This document shows positions 23,337 to 32,795 of a DNA stretch of 54,472 nt, in pieces. Origin of the DNA: Jaapia argillacea MUCL 33604 (Eukaryota; Basidiomycota; Agaricomycetes; Jaapiales; Jaapiaceae). Within the stretch, counting starts at the first letter, position 1; the number at the start of each line of letters is the position of its first letter. Under the pieces are notes generated by a model. That model had not been told where the DNA came from, made no database searches, and worked only from the letters and a program-made list of their open reading frames with translations. The position numbers were made by a program, and so were the translations under genes. The stretch lies in NCBI GenBank assembly GCA_000697665.1, contig KL197757.1, positions 90,080 to 144,551 of the forward strand, written 5' to 3'.

Positions 23337-23413
23337 TGTTGTCAAGGGTTCAGCGCAGGGGCCTGATAACTTGACTATCAACTGTGGAGCCTGGCAGTCA
23401 AGGTGATCACACA
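23337..23413 (-). repeat. Remnant of the Copia 3' LTR (77 bp)
   Basis: This stretch matches 24621-24699 with a few substitutions and a 2-bp indel, and then runs straight into the gag-protease frame. The sharp loss of similarity marks the inner deletion breakpoint. Confidence 0.8.
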
Positions 23414-24543
23414 GTAGCCCGTTGTCCATTCACCATCGTGTAGCCAGAAACTGTGCCAGTACCCAAGTAACTGATCGATGTTTTAGCCTTGTCCGCCAAA
23501 TGAACCACCAAAGGCGAACATAGGGGCATGTAGTCGGATAAGTTGGAGATGTTGGGCATCATATGCTCAGTGCAACCTGAATTGAGCATCCAGGCATGGG
23601 TATCACTCAAGCCACACCAGAAAGAAGTGACATTGGCAACCTGAGCCTCACCAGTGATGGTGGCAACAGCAGGCATGGTAGCAGTGTTTACAGTGGGTGT
23701 AGATGATGAATTTCCCCTCCCCCCTCCTCCTCCTCGATCTCCTTGGTCCTTCTGCTTCTTCCTGCACTCGTTCTCCCAATTTCCATCCTTCTTGCAGTAA
23801 TGACACTTGCCAGGTTTCTTCTTCCCTTTGTCCTTCAATCTGGATGCGGAGGTAGTGACAACAGCGGCAGAAGGGTTGGACTTGCGATGGGCTTCCTCAG
23901 AAATGATCTTCTGGCGAATAGCAGCTGGCTCAAGTGCACTGGCTTTGATGACCATGAGGATAGCATTGACAATGTTGGAGTATGAGTCAGGTAAAGCGAG
24001 TAGCATGACAAATGCGAAGTACATGTCGTTGACGATTAAACCACCAGCAGCGATGTCCTGCTTCAGCTTGGTGAGATTATCCAACTGAACACTCATGGGT
24101 TCTGACTTGGTGAGAGTGAATCAGAAGAGCTGCTGGAACTTTAAAAAGATTTGAAGTGCACTGCCCTTGTGGAAGAGTGTCGAAAGAGCGGTCCAGAGCA
24201 AGTGGGATGGTTTGTCGTAGTCAATGAGGTAGTAGAGTGATTCATGTAAGAGGATGGCGAGTGTGGAGAGTGCTCGCCCATCGGCTTCAGTGAAGGCATC
24301 CTTATCAGCTTGAGTGGCAGAAGAGGTAAGTTTGACTGAGTCGTGGTTGATGATGTATGGCCACAACTTGTTAAGTGTGAGATAGGCATGAGTGGTGACG
24401 GCCCAAGTAGGGTAGTTGGTACCATCAAGCTTCATGATAGAAGAGATGGGGATGGGTGACGAACTGGAGGATGTGGACAACATGGCGGGTGGTGAGGGTG
24501 TAGGTGTGGTTGACCTTGTAGTCAGTTGGCTAGTACTGGACAT
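23407..24543 (-). pseudogene. Copia Gag (UBN2-type) with start of protease
   Basis: The protein starts at 24543 with a Ser/Thr-rich leader, then LDGTNYPTWAVTTHAYLT and ADGRALSTLAILLHESLYYL, the usual Copia Gag (UBN2) core. A single TGA at 24123-24121 interrupts the frame, which then continues as FTLTKSEPMSVQLDNLTKLK and LLALPDSYSNIVNAIL. The zinc knuckle reads CHYCKKDGNWENEC, with Asn in place of the usual His. The protease active site reads WMLNSGCTEHM, with Asn in place of the catalytic Asp. The frame ends at the deletion breakpoint after GYTMVNGQRAT. The nonsense codon and both changed residues make it inactive. Confidence 0.85.
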
Positions 24544-24620
24544 GCAAGAGGTTGGTCAGATATGACTGATGGAGTGATCGGAGGTCGAGCTGTTACAGGC
24601 GAGCACTGGGGCTCATAACC

Positions 24621-25081
24621 TGTTGTCGAGGGTTCAGTGCAGGGGCCTGATAACACTCGACTATCAACCGTGGAGCCTGGCAGTCAAGGCAATCACACAG
24701 GATAGGACCTAGTAAGTGTACAAGTGTTAGGTCCTCAGTAGCGCAGGAAAGACTGTATTGGTATACCTAGTAAGTGTACAAGTGTTAGGCTAGGTAATGA
24801 TCATCAGGATTGTAATACATTGTAAGGAACACAACGAGTGATTTACTCCTCAGTAGTGCAGAAAATACTGAGAAGCTGTACAGGCAAGACAGGTCTTATA
24901 TACTGGAAGGAACGTGGCAGTGCCAAGCAGTGCAAAGGCAGGTACAACAATAACAAGGGAAAGGCAGTCCATATGCAGTACAAAGTATGGGAAGGAATGG
25001 CAGTGTGTGGAAGAATGAAAAAGTCCAAAACGGAACAACGGAACAATGAACCAATGGCAAGGAAGCTATTCCTCAACAACA
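24621..25081 (-). repeat. Copia 5' LTR (461 bp)
   Basis: Reading on the minus strand it starts TGTTGTTG and ends GACAACA. Its outer end abuts the target duplication AATAC and its inner end abuts the primer-binding-site-like sequence. It contains two copies of a CCTAGTAAGTGTACAAGTGTTAGG-type unit (near 24708-24735 and 24764-24790, plus strand). Confidence 0.85.
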
Positions 25082-25153
25082 AATACAGTCCACTTGATTT
25101 TCCAAGTTGGACAGCCATTCGATGTCGCAAGAGTCCAGGACATGGACACAAAG

Positions 25154-25715
25154 TGTTGTGAACACGTCTGGACTTGTAGATTTACTGTTGTTCTCATTCT
25201 TTTATTAGACTTCATTCGCTTTCGTATCATTTCCCTTGTCTATGATACTTAGCATTCGTTCCTCTTATCTTATCTTATCCTATCTTATCTCGGACATTAT
25301 CTTATCTAGGACCTTGTACTATTTATATCATCCAATGACTCGTCTTGTACAGCCTCGTACAGCCTCATCATTGTTCTCTGCTTCATTGTTCTATCTTCAT
25401 TGTTCGTCGTCATTGTTCTGAACTTTAACTCGCTCATCATTGTCCTTAGACATTGTCTAGTTTGTTATTGTCTATAGTACATTGTTCGATATTCCATTGT
25501 TCCTGTAGTATATAAGGACACCTACCTACTTTGTATTCGGTAGCTTGTCCACTTGAACAATACAGCGCTTTAGTTGTATCCTTCAACCGGTTCGCTCCTC
25601 CCTCGTCATCCTCTACTCTTCAACATCGTAGCCTGAGTACCAGTTAGCAAGAAGTATCCAAAAGACTTACAAGCCTTATTCGCTACCTTACGCTAATGCT
25701 AAGGCGCTCATAACA
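25154..25715 (+). mobile_element. Solo LTR 2 (562 bp), target duplication CAAAG
   Basis: It begins TGTTGTGAACACG and ends GCTCATAACA. It is flanked by CAAAG at 25149-25153 and 25716-25720. It matches solo LTR 1 in reverse complement over its full length with one visible difference (T at 25697, where LTR 1 and LTR 3 have C in a CpG). No internal region is attached. It lies in the coding path of the LRR-like gene, 72 bp from the Copia insertion. Confidence 0.93.
25264..25516 (+). promoter_or_regulatory. LTR U3 promoter: GATA cluster, ATTGT array and TATA box
   Basis: Within solo LTR 2, 25264-25307 holds six TTATC and one CTATC words, i.e. GATAA/GATAG on the other strand, the core of fungal GATA-factor sites. 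From 25369 to 25502 the word ATTGT occurs nine times, mostly as CATTGTTC (GAACAATG reversed), which fits the HMG-box core. A TATATAAG box follows at 25509-25516. LTR 1 has the same layout in reverse, and LTR 3 keeps nine ATTGT words but fewer GATA words. Confidence 0.5.
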
Positions 25716-26179
25716 CAAAGCAAAAGCTTCATAGAGATCTTGAAAGATGTGTTTGCTGATAATGCACAGTATGTCAAAATTTTCTGCCAATAATCAATAA
25801 AACTCATCATAGTTGCAGTATCAAGCATAAGCATTTACCTTCTTCAGCAGGCATTTGATGGCTATGTATAATAAAAGATTTCAAATTATGTTGTTTATGT
25901 TGAATGCCTGTGGAAGAAAGGGTGTAAACAAGTCAAGATTTGTCATTCACATGATCAAGTCATGTGATTTTCCACGTTGTTATTATCAAATATGATGTGT
26001 AGATTTGTCATTTTTTCATACACAATATTTGTTTAGGGTGAAGGTAGAGGGAATACATAGGATACATTGTACATAGAAACAATTATCGGAAAATTCAACA
26101 ATTCTAAAGAATCATTTTTACAAATCACATGCCACTCGAGAGGAGTCAAAGTACAATTTACGAATACATAGCTACAAGT

Positions 26180-28607
26180 TTATACCAATACAGCAACCCA
26201 GTGTAGATTAAAAGAAAGTGCCAGACCATTTGTAGAGTTATACATGTTTACGGTAAAGCAGACAATACCAGGTTTGGTAGAGGGCACCTCAGCTTGAGAG
26301 TATCTCGGAATGTTTGTCATGTTGACAATGGAAGGAAAAGGAAATTTGCCCATAGATGCATCATAAATCGGGACTTTGCAACAGCGTTTGATTAACAAAT
26401 TTTATGTGGCAAACACAGGCTTACCTTCATCAGTTGCACTTAATGCACCATGGTTAGATGTTGAGGGGGACGCAACATTCAGTCAAGACTTGTAAGTCAC
26501 TCCTTGCGTGGGCGAGGATTGTGCTAATGGAAGAGATCAATCAAGAAAAGAAAAAAGCAGATTTGGAATGATTGAGAACGTACAAGTGCCACTCTTGGCA
26601 GATGGTACTGTCTTGAATTCAAGACCACCATTCCACATGGGGATTGAGATGGATTTAAAATTGAATACTTCACCAATGAATGCTATGCAGCGTTTGTATT
26701 CAACAGGAATCGGCATAATTTGGATGGACTTGTATTCCTTTCCATCTTGATTTCCCGACATGGGGTGTGGAGTTGAAATATTGCTTGTAAGAACCTCTCC
26801 CACTATCATGCACTCAATGACACCTCTGCTTCTTTTGCCAAGGTATGGTGCCCTGCTGATTTGATTGACTACAAAATTAGCAGGATTGGCTTGAGATGGA
26901 TTTATGAACCCATCACCCAGTTTCTTTGTAAGGATGATCTTCATGATGTAACTGGATGACAATGTTAAATGTGAATCAGGAGTATGATACTCGAATACTT
27001 ACTCCATATCTACACCGTCTGCTTCCCAATCTTTAAGGGACACCATTTTTTCATCTGATCCAGACGTAGATGTCCTAACAGCCAGTGCATTTAAAGGTGG
27101 TAAGCCAGTGTATGAATCTTCCAAGTATTCATCTGCGTCATCAACTTGTGTAACTTCACAGGTCTTGGATTGGTTACTGAGATAACACCCACTCATATTT
27201 TGTATCAGATAAACATAATAATTGATGGGCACATACCTTTGCTTCCTAGCAATTATGACGGGACTGCGAAGTCGATTAGTTCCTTTTGGTGATCTGAGAC
27301 GCTTTTGGTCATAATACATATGAGCCAAATTTCAAAAGTTTACACACCCTTGACTTGTATCATCTTTTTCATGAGTATCATGAAATCTGGGTTTTTTCAC
27401 ACTGAGAAAGAGGATAGTTCATTGTTCCAGTTATAAATCAGATTTGAAAATAAAGAGACCCCCTACATTTTGGGCTTGGTGTCGCTTGCATCAGACACCA
27501 GCTCCCTAGTAAAAAATTATTGGAAATGCAAAATTCAGACGTTGTTCGAAACTTGTACCTCTTTCTCATAGGAGTGTGAGGGATAGACATGCCTGTCTTT
27601 TCACTCTTCTCGATCAAACGTGCAGGTTTAGTATAGGTGTCTTCATTGACTGCGTCGTCTTCATCTCTGTTGTAAATTTATATGATTAAATCAGATTAAT
27701 TAATAAGTTGAAAAAAAAAATTGCAAATAACATACATGACAGTCTCCACATATGCACACAGCTTTCCAGATGATTTGGTGATGAGGGGTTCCCTGAAATA
27801 TTATACATGGGAAGCCTTTTTTTCACGAAAAAGAAATTGCTCACTCTCCAGAGGAAATTTCAACAATCGAAGGTTCCCTGATCACCAATTTTCTGTATGG
27901 GAGTAAAATTAGTCTCAAGTAACAATAAATGGTATTCCCATTTGGGACTGACTTCAGGGGTGCATTCCGGGATGTTGATCTATGACAAATTAGCCTCAAT
28001 GTCATTATAGTTCCAGGTTTTACTCACTTTTCCACCAGCTTTTCATGTTGAGAGGCCCTTTGCTTCCTGGAAGTTTCTTTGTCAAGATCTTTTCTTCGCT
28101 GTATGGATGCTTCAGATAGCATTTCTTCACTAATGCAGAAAGGAATTGTCAGCCAGTATGATAGAATGAAATGATATGCAGAGACTCACTCCTCATCTGG
28201 TGTGTGTACCATTGAAAGGCTGAAGATTCAATACTTTAATTGAAGATAGACATTGATAACTTAAGACATACTCATCATCACACTTGTCATCATCATCTTC
28301 TTCATCCTCTCCAACTGAAGCGTAACTTTCATTATCCTCAAGTTCTTCATCTTCTTCTATAAATTGAGAATCATCATTGTCATCATCTATGTCAGCATCA
28401 TTGTTTTCTTTGACATCAGATGGATGAGTTTCTTCAATCGCCTTGATTGCCTTTTTATTTGGTTTTCTTGCACATTTAAATGTCAGAATGGAAAGAGAAA
28501 GGAAGATAAAGTATTATAAAAAAAACTTTAAAAAAACAAACTCACTTTGATTTCAAACTGACTGTGCCAACTGAGGGTGTTGGATTCCGCTTCCTGGTGT
28601 CCGACAT
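26180..28607 (-). CDS. Orphan gene A: acidic N-terminus plus conserved C-terminal domain, multi-exon
   Basis: The start at 28607 gives MSDTRKRNPTPSVGTVSLKS. It is spliced (donor GTGAGT at 28545, acceptor CAAG at 28467) to a Lys then Asp/Glu-rich exon ending DEEDDDDKCDDE at 28272. Further exons include SEASIQRRKDLDKETSRKQ (about 28030-28120), DEDDAVNEDTYTKPARLIEK (about 27600-27660) and a block at 27330-27000 ending LKDWEADGVDM. A GTAAGT...ATCCAG intron joins this in frame to YIMKIILTKKLGDGFINPSQ. The C-terminal domain continues with PVEYKRCIAFIGEVFNFKSI, and after another break VPIYDASMGKFPFPSI and ALSFNLHWVAVLV at 26180. I know this order as a large Agaricomycete family of unknown role. The consistent splice sites suggest this copy may still be functional. 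Confidence 0.6.
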
Positions 28608-29824
28608 CAGAAACAAATCACAAGAAAAAAAGTGTATATACTGACTTAGACATTGATGTAGATCCCTGGGATATTGAAACAGCTTTTCCTTTACCCTTCT
28701 TGGCATTCGCTCAAGTCACTCAAGGTGAAGCAGGTATGCTATCAAAATTGTCAGATGTTACAGTACAAAGTACAATTCATCAACTGACGATTGTGTGTTT
28801 GAACTCTTGCATTTGGGAGGCATTTCAACGAAGAAGGGTTGAGTTTATCAGTAAAGGTTATGTTAGATGGACAGAGTGAATTAGGAATGTGATCTGGTGA
28901 ATGTACAGTCTGTGGGGGTCAGGGTTTATAAATCCATGTGCGTATTTTGAAATCAACTCAATCTGCTAGAAACTGATTGTGACACCGGATTGGTGGAGTC
29001 GCTTTGGATCTAAATCAAACTGTAAAAAATCTCATGATTTTGTTTGACAATAAAACAATAAGAAAGAAACATCCGGATCTCACTGCATCCTGTTGCAAAA
29101 CACACCAGTCCAGTTAGGACCAAGACACACTAAGTCTACTCCATTGAATAGGATGGCATCAGATTGATTTGCATTTGGACAACTTTGGCTGGATGTAGAA
29201 ATGTCACAAGGCCTCAAAAGCACCAGGTTACAATTCAGATGATCAGGAACATACCTACAGCCTCCATTGCTTGATTGAAGAAAATTACTATGAGCACAAG
29301 AGGTCGATCAATCCGATTATTTAGGCTATGAGGCTTCTATGGTCATTGATCAGAGTTGAGTATACACGTGGATGAGCTTCATCCCAAGCAATCTTTCAAC
29401 CATGTACATAAGCAAAAGCAGAGAACAAAAGAACATAGCCATGTGTGTCAAATTGATACCCATCAAATCACGGATGCAATTGCAGGAAAACATACGTGAT
29501 TCACATCCTAACTACTGAGTCTGGGAGATGACCACACACATTACCATTTAAATCAACAAATCAAATAGTCAACTACCATTTTACTGTCTCTTTGATTTAT
29601 AGAAGGTTGGAACTGACTTACTAGAGTTGGCAAATAGAGTTAAGGTCTCCTTGTAGCCCAATGTTGAAACACTAGTGACTTCATTGGATATTACGGATCA
29701 CAACACAAGCTTCGCCAGTTCATGTGAATGGAATGGACACATCTACAAACTTACACCAAACTGATCTATGTGAACACCATATTAAGGTGGACACGAGAAT
29801 CGCTTCAGTATTGTAACTGTCGCA
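28608..29824. other. Intergenic region between divergent genes A and B
   Basis: The plus-strand ORF at 28577-28879 overlaps the start of gene A. It contains VDPWDIETAFPLPFLAFAQ but has no motif or splice support. The rest has no ORF worth calling. Promoters of A and B should lie here, but I cannot define them. Confidence 0.35.
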
Positions 29825-31094
29825 ATGCCCGTTGAACCGTTTGACGTTACAAAAACTGATTTGCTCGATGTCGAAAAGTCAAGTAAGTCTACACATTTCG
29901 CTTCTACTTCAGAATGGGATTGACATGTCTTAGCACATTGTCTGGAAGAGTTTACTGCAGATGTGGAGAAGAGGTCTCCAGAGGATCAGTTGTGCCTTGT
30001 TAGAAAGGTAAATTCTACTTTGCATATCCTATGGTTGTCATCTCCATTTAATTTTTGCAGAACCATACATTGCAACAATCGATGAAAGGTATTCTGTGTG
30101 GTACACCACCAAGAATTCGTCTCGGTGTCACAAATGAAAATGAAGTTGAAGAGTGTGTGTTCCAACTGCAAGGCTTTGTGGTCAGGGTCTCTCTTCCTCC
30201 ATATCTCAACCAGCACAGGTAAGGGTTTCACACAGTATTTCATCTTTGTTTTTCATGACAGATACTTAGCTTACCTGAGAACTTGAACTATTTATCTCAA
30301 TCCATTCATATTCACGGCCATGGACTTGACTACTTTGACAAAGCAGTTGAATCTATGTGCCAAATTTCTATGGTACTCACTCAAGTTGTCCCCTCTGGAC
30401 TTCTTGATGCCTATGTCATTGATAAATTCGCTTACTATGGATCAATTGAGTTTTCTAACTTATTGTTTTGCCCATCCAATTTGGTCACACCAATCAACGT
30501 CATCAAGATGTCAGAGAGCATTGATCCTCATCAGATACTGAAGAAGAAGAAAAAGCATTGGTTGGTCCATACTCCAGATAACATTGTTCATTACATGGAG
30601 CTTGCTGAAGGTGTGGCTGAGACGGAAGGGTAAGAGAAACATTTATCAAGAATCTACTGTGTTTTTACCTGATAGGGCCAATAGGTTTCATTGCAGAAAG
30701 AGTTGTTTCCCTCACACCATCCGTCCAGGCCAACTTGTTGAACTAGAGGTATCCTTTGGTGCAGTTCGACATCATCAAGGTGGCAGTGGTCACAAGTTGC
30801 TCTGCACTTTGAAGTCAGTACTGGTGCTTGAGAAAGAGCTTTTAAGGGTGGGTTCAGTCTACTTTCCAAAGTTTGTATACTGAAAGACATCAGGATACTT
30901 GGCTCAGACACTGTTTCTCATCTGCTCCAGTCCAACTCAAGATCATTAAACAGAAAGATAGGGACAACGATGGGGGTTCAATTGAAAGGGAAGTGAAAAA
31001 GATTGCAACAAGTGTCAGTAAGATGTGTTTGGATGAGCCTGGAGAACTTGAAGATGAGTTGGATGTAAACACTAATCAGAAGGCCACTACTTAA
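29825..31094 (+). CDS. Orphan gene B: five-exon gene of a multicopy Agaricomycete family, frameshift in last exon
   Basis: The exons read as 29825-29882, 29934-30007, 30061-30218, 30270-30629 and 30697 onward, all with GT-AG introns and matching phases. The protein starts MPVEPFDVTKTDLLDVEKST. It continues EEFTADVEKRSPEDQLCLVR, then GTPPRIRLGVTNENEVEECV, then KKKKKHWLVHTPDNIVHYME, then TIRPGQLVELEVSF with CTLKSVLVLEKELLR. The TIRPGQLVE-V-SF block followed by a LK-rich tail (VQLKIIKQKDRDN, then SKMCLDEP) is typical of the family. Near 30860 the frame shifts: one frame stops at 30883, while the tail is in the frame that ends at 31094. This is either a real frameshift or a sequencing error. The function is unknown. 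Gene A lies upstream in divergent orientation. Confidence 0.6.
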
Positions 31095-31336
31095 CAGTTG
31101 TGGAATCCAGCAACAAATGTTTATATTGTTATTGTTGTATTTGCTTCAGTTGTAATTGTATCTCGATGAATGGGATTCCAATAGTGTTCATTTAACATCT
31201 TAAAGGGTTTCAGAACTGAAGTTAAGATATATTAATATTTGTGCATGGGTAATTGAGCAAGACATTGAGTGTATATAGTTGTACATAAAGATGTCAATTT
31301 TGGTAATTTACAGTCACTATACACCCACTATTAGAC
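31095..31336. other. Probable 3' flank of gene B
   Basis: AT-rich sequence, no ORF, no repeat recognised. Confidence 0.3.
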
Positions 31337-31948
31337 TAGATCTGCAGTGCCACCTTGTATGAGCCAGCTTATTGCAAGTTTCAGCTGTTGCAGAACAACA
31401 TGTGTTCCCACCACATTCACCTACCACCCATCTCCCTTCATTCTTACCACCCCCAATTCTGTCCTTTCTCTCCTTCTCTCTTTTCCCTCCCCTCTCATTG
31501 ATTTCCCCCACCCATATCTCCATTTACACTCCTTTTACCACCACTTTTTTGCACTTCCCCATCCCCTCCTCCTTCCTTCATCATCCCCCCATCCTTCTCC
31601 CCTTCCTCTTATCCTCCCATCTCTTTCTTTCCTTCCCTCTTCTCCTTCCTTCTCCTTCTTACTTCTTCCATCTCCCTCCTCTCCCCCCTCCTCTCTTCTT
31701 CCCTTCTCTTCTTCCCCTCCTCCTTCCCTCCTTCCTCACATCCCTTTTGCCCATTTTATTACCCTTCTCTCTCCCCACCCATCAAGCTCTCCCACCCTTC
31801 CTATTTTGTCCCTCCTCCTCCTCCTCTTTCTCCATCCTACTCTTCTCTCTCCATCCTACTCTTCTCTCTCCATCCTACTCTTCTCTCTCCATCCTACTCT
31901 TCTCTCTCCATCGTCACCATCCCTTCCCATGTACCTTAGATCTGCAGT
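31337..31948. repeat. Polypyrimidine tract of about 500 bp bounded by a 12-bp direct repeat
   Basis: From about 31415 to 31925 the plus strand is almost only C and T, with A at intervals and very few G. TAGATCTGCAGT occurs at 31337-31348 and again at 31937-31948, exactly 600 bp apart. Inside, a 19-bp unit CTCCATCCTACTCTTCTCT repeats four times without change at 31830-31905, and a fifth copy begins. ORFs through this tract are Ser/Pro/Leu low complexity and should not be read as genes. The mirror-like purine/pyrimidine bias could allow triplex structure. Confidence 0.8.
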
Positions 31949-31979
31949 CAGCTGTACAGTAAATAGATCTCCAAATTGA

Positions 31980-32795
31980 AGATATTATCACTCTCCTCTC
32001 ATGCCAAATGAATAAATCGATTTTTTAACTATTTGATTCACCCTATGATACAATGGTACAGTTACACATCCCAACCTCGAGATCAAGACATCTGATTATG
32101 TACGGGACACCCATACCCTTCATATGAGCCAAACCCCACGAAAATCGATGAATATTTCGCGGCAATACAAGAGAATTGTTGTCACCATCATCGACAATGA
32201 GGAGGAACGAAGGTTTGATGTTGTGACAAGCCTCAGGAATGCAGTGGGAGTATTAAGTACCTGTAAGATGCCTAATCTCAACCCTTGGAGTCACTCAAGG
32301 AGAACCGTTACCCATCTTATATGGATAAGCAGTAACTAGCACGAGAGACACAAGAGTACGAGATAGAGGCGAGGGAGACAACAGAGTGAGCGTAGCACAA
32401 GGTAATCTGGCCAATCTGAAGTCGCTCTTGCAACAGACAAGAACTCAGTCAACACAACAACCAACAACAGTCCATAATGAGACCAAGGGTCCCACGACCC
32501 GTCCACCAAGGACCCACGTCCCTACATCCTCCCCCATTAGAATCACTTCCACCAGGGGATCCAAATGCTTGAGGATGCCTGCAACAATGATAATAGAAAT
32601 GAAAAAGACGACGGCTGGCACAAAGACACGATCGAGAGAGCGCAATGCTTGTGACGCCCAAGACGTCCAACTTTGATCAGCTCAGTTACTGCCGTCGTCC
32701 ATATGCAACTCAGGATTACCCCCTGATTCGACGTTCTCAGGATTGGGGGGAATCAACCCAGCAGTGGTAGCAAGTGCAGTGAAAGCCATGCCCAT
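31980..32795. other. Unassigned; expected 3' end of the Gypsy element
   Basis: Short ORFs at 32124-32339 and 32386-32676 on the plus strand have no firm family match, although their Pro/Arg-rich text could be a scrap of another gag. The 3' LTR of the minus-strand Gypsy element should lie here. I could not find its TG...CA ends or a match to 42264-42875. Confidence 0.35.

Larger units (their letters stand above)
23337..25081 (-). mobile_element. Ty1/Copia deletion derivative, target duplication AATAC
   Basis: The element is bounded by AATAC at 23332-23336 and 25082-25086. Its right LTR (24621-25081, 461 bp) is complete. Next to it, on the minus strand, is a GGTTATGAGCCC sequence that fits a primer-binding site. 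The gag-protease frame follows, and then only the last 77 bp of the left LTR (23337-23413). Integrase, reverse transcriptase and RNase H, together with most of the 3' LTR, have been removed by one internal deletion. It can move only if helped by an intact relative. Confidence 0.85.
22114..25863 (-). pseudogene. LRR/F-box-like gene broken by two retroelement insertions
   Basis: The minus-strand coding path starts near MPAEE (about 25850), crosses a GTAAATG...TTGGCAG intron and continues with NFDILCIISKHIFQDLYEAF. It is then cut by solo LTR 2 and, 72 bp later, by the Copia derivative. After these it resumes as PAQISDLIIDSDQMRAHYIA (23323), with LRR-like strings AINLTELDISDAHPDFIWDI and AGNLPFLKVL. 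Further LRR-like pieces are HSLQSLSMST and NLTSLNIAHI (22807-22526), and the C-terminal part at 22449-22114 reads VESIKVTFSNRLCIPWFM. Taking out both insertions with one target copy each leaves a single open frame across the joins. An in-frame TGA at 22834-22832 adds later damage. The role would be that of an F-box-type receptor, but no F-box motif is visible. Confidence 0.55.

Noticed and set aside
31347-31979. Long ORFs of 196-210 residues
   Set aside because: They are translations of the polypyrimidine tract and consist of Ser, Pro and Leu. The absence of G removes stop codons.
32124-32676. Possible Gypsy gag fragment on the plus strand
   Set aside because: Some Pro-rich text resembles gag linkers, but no capsid or knuckle motif is present.
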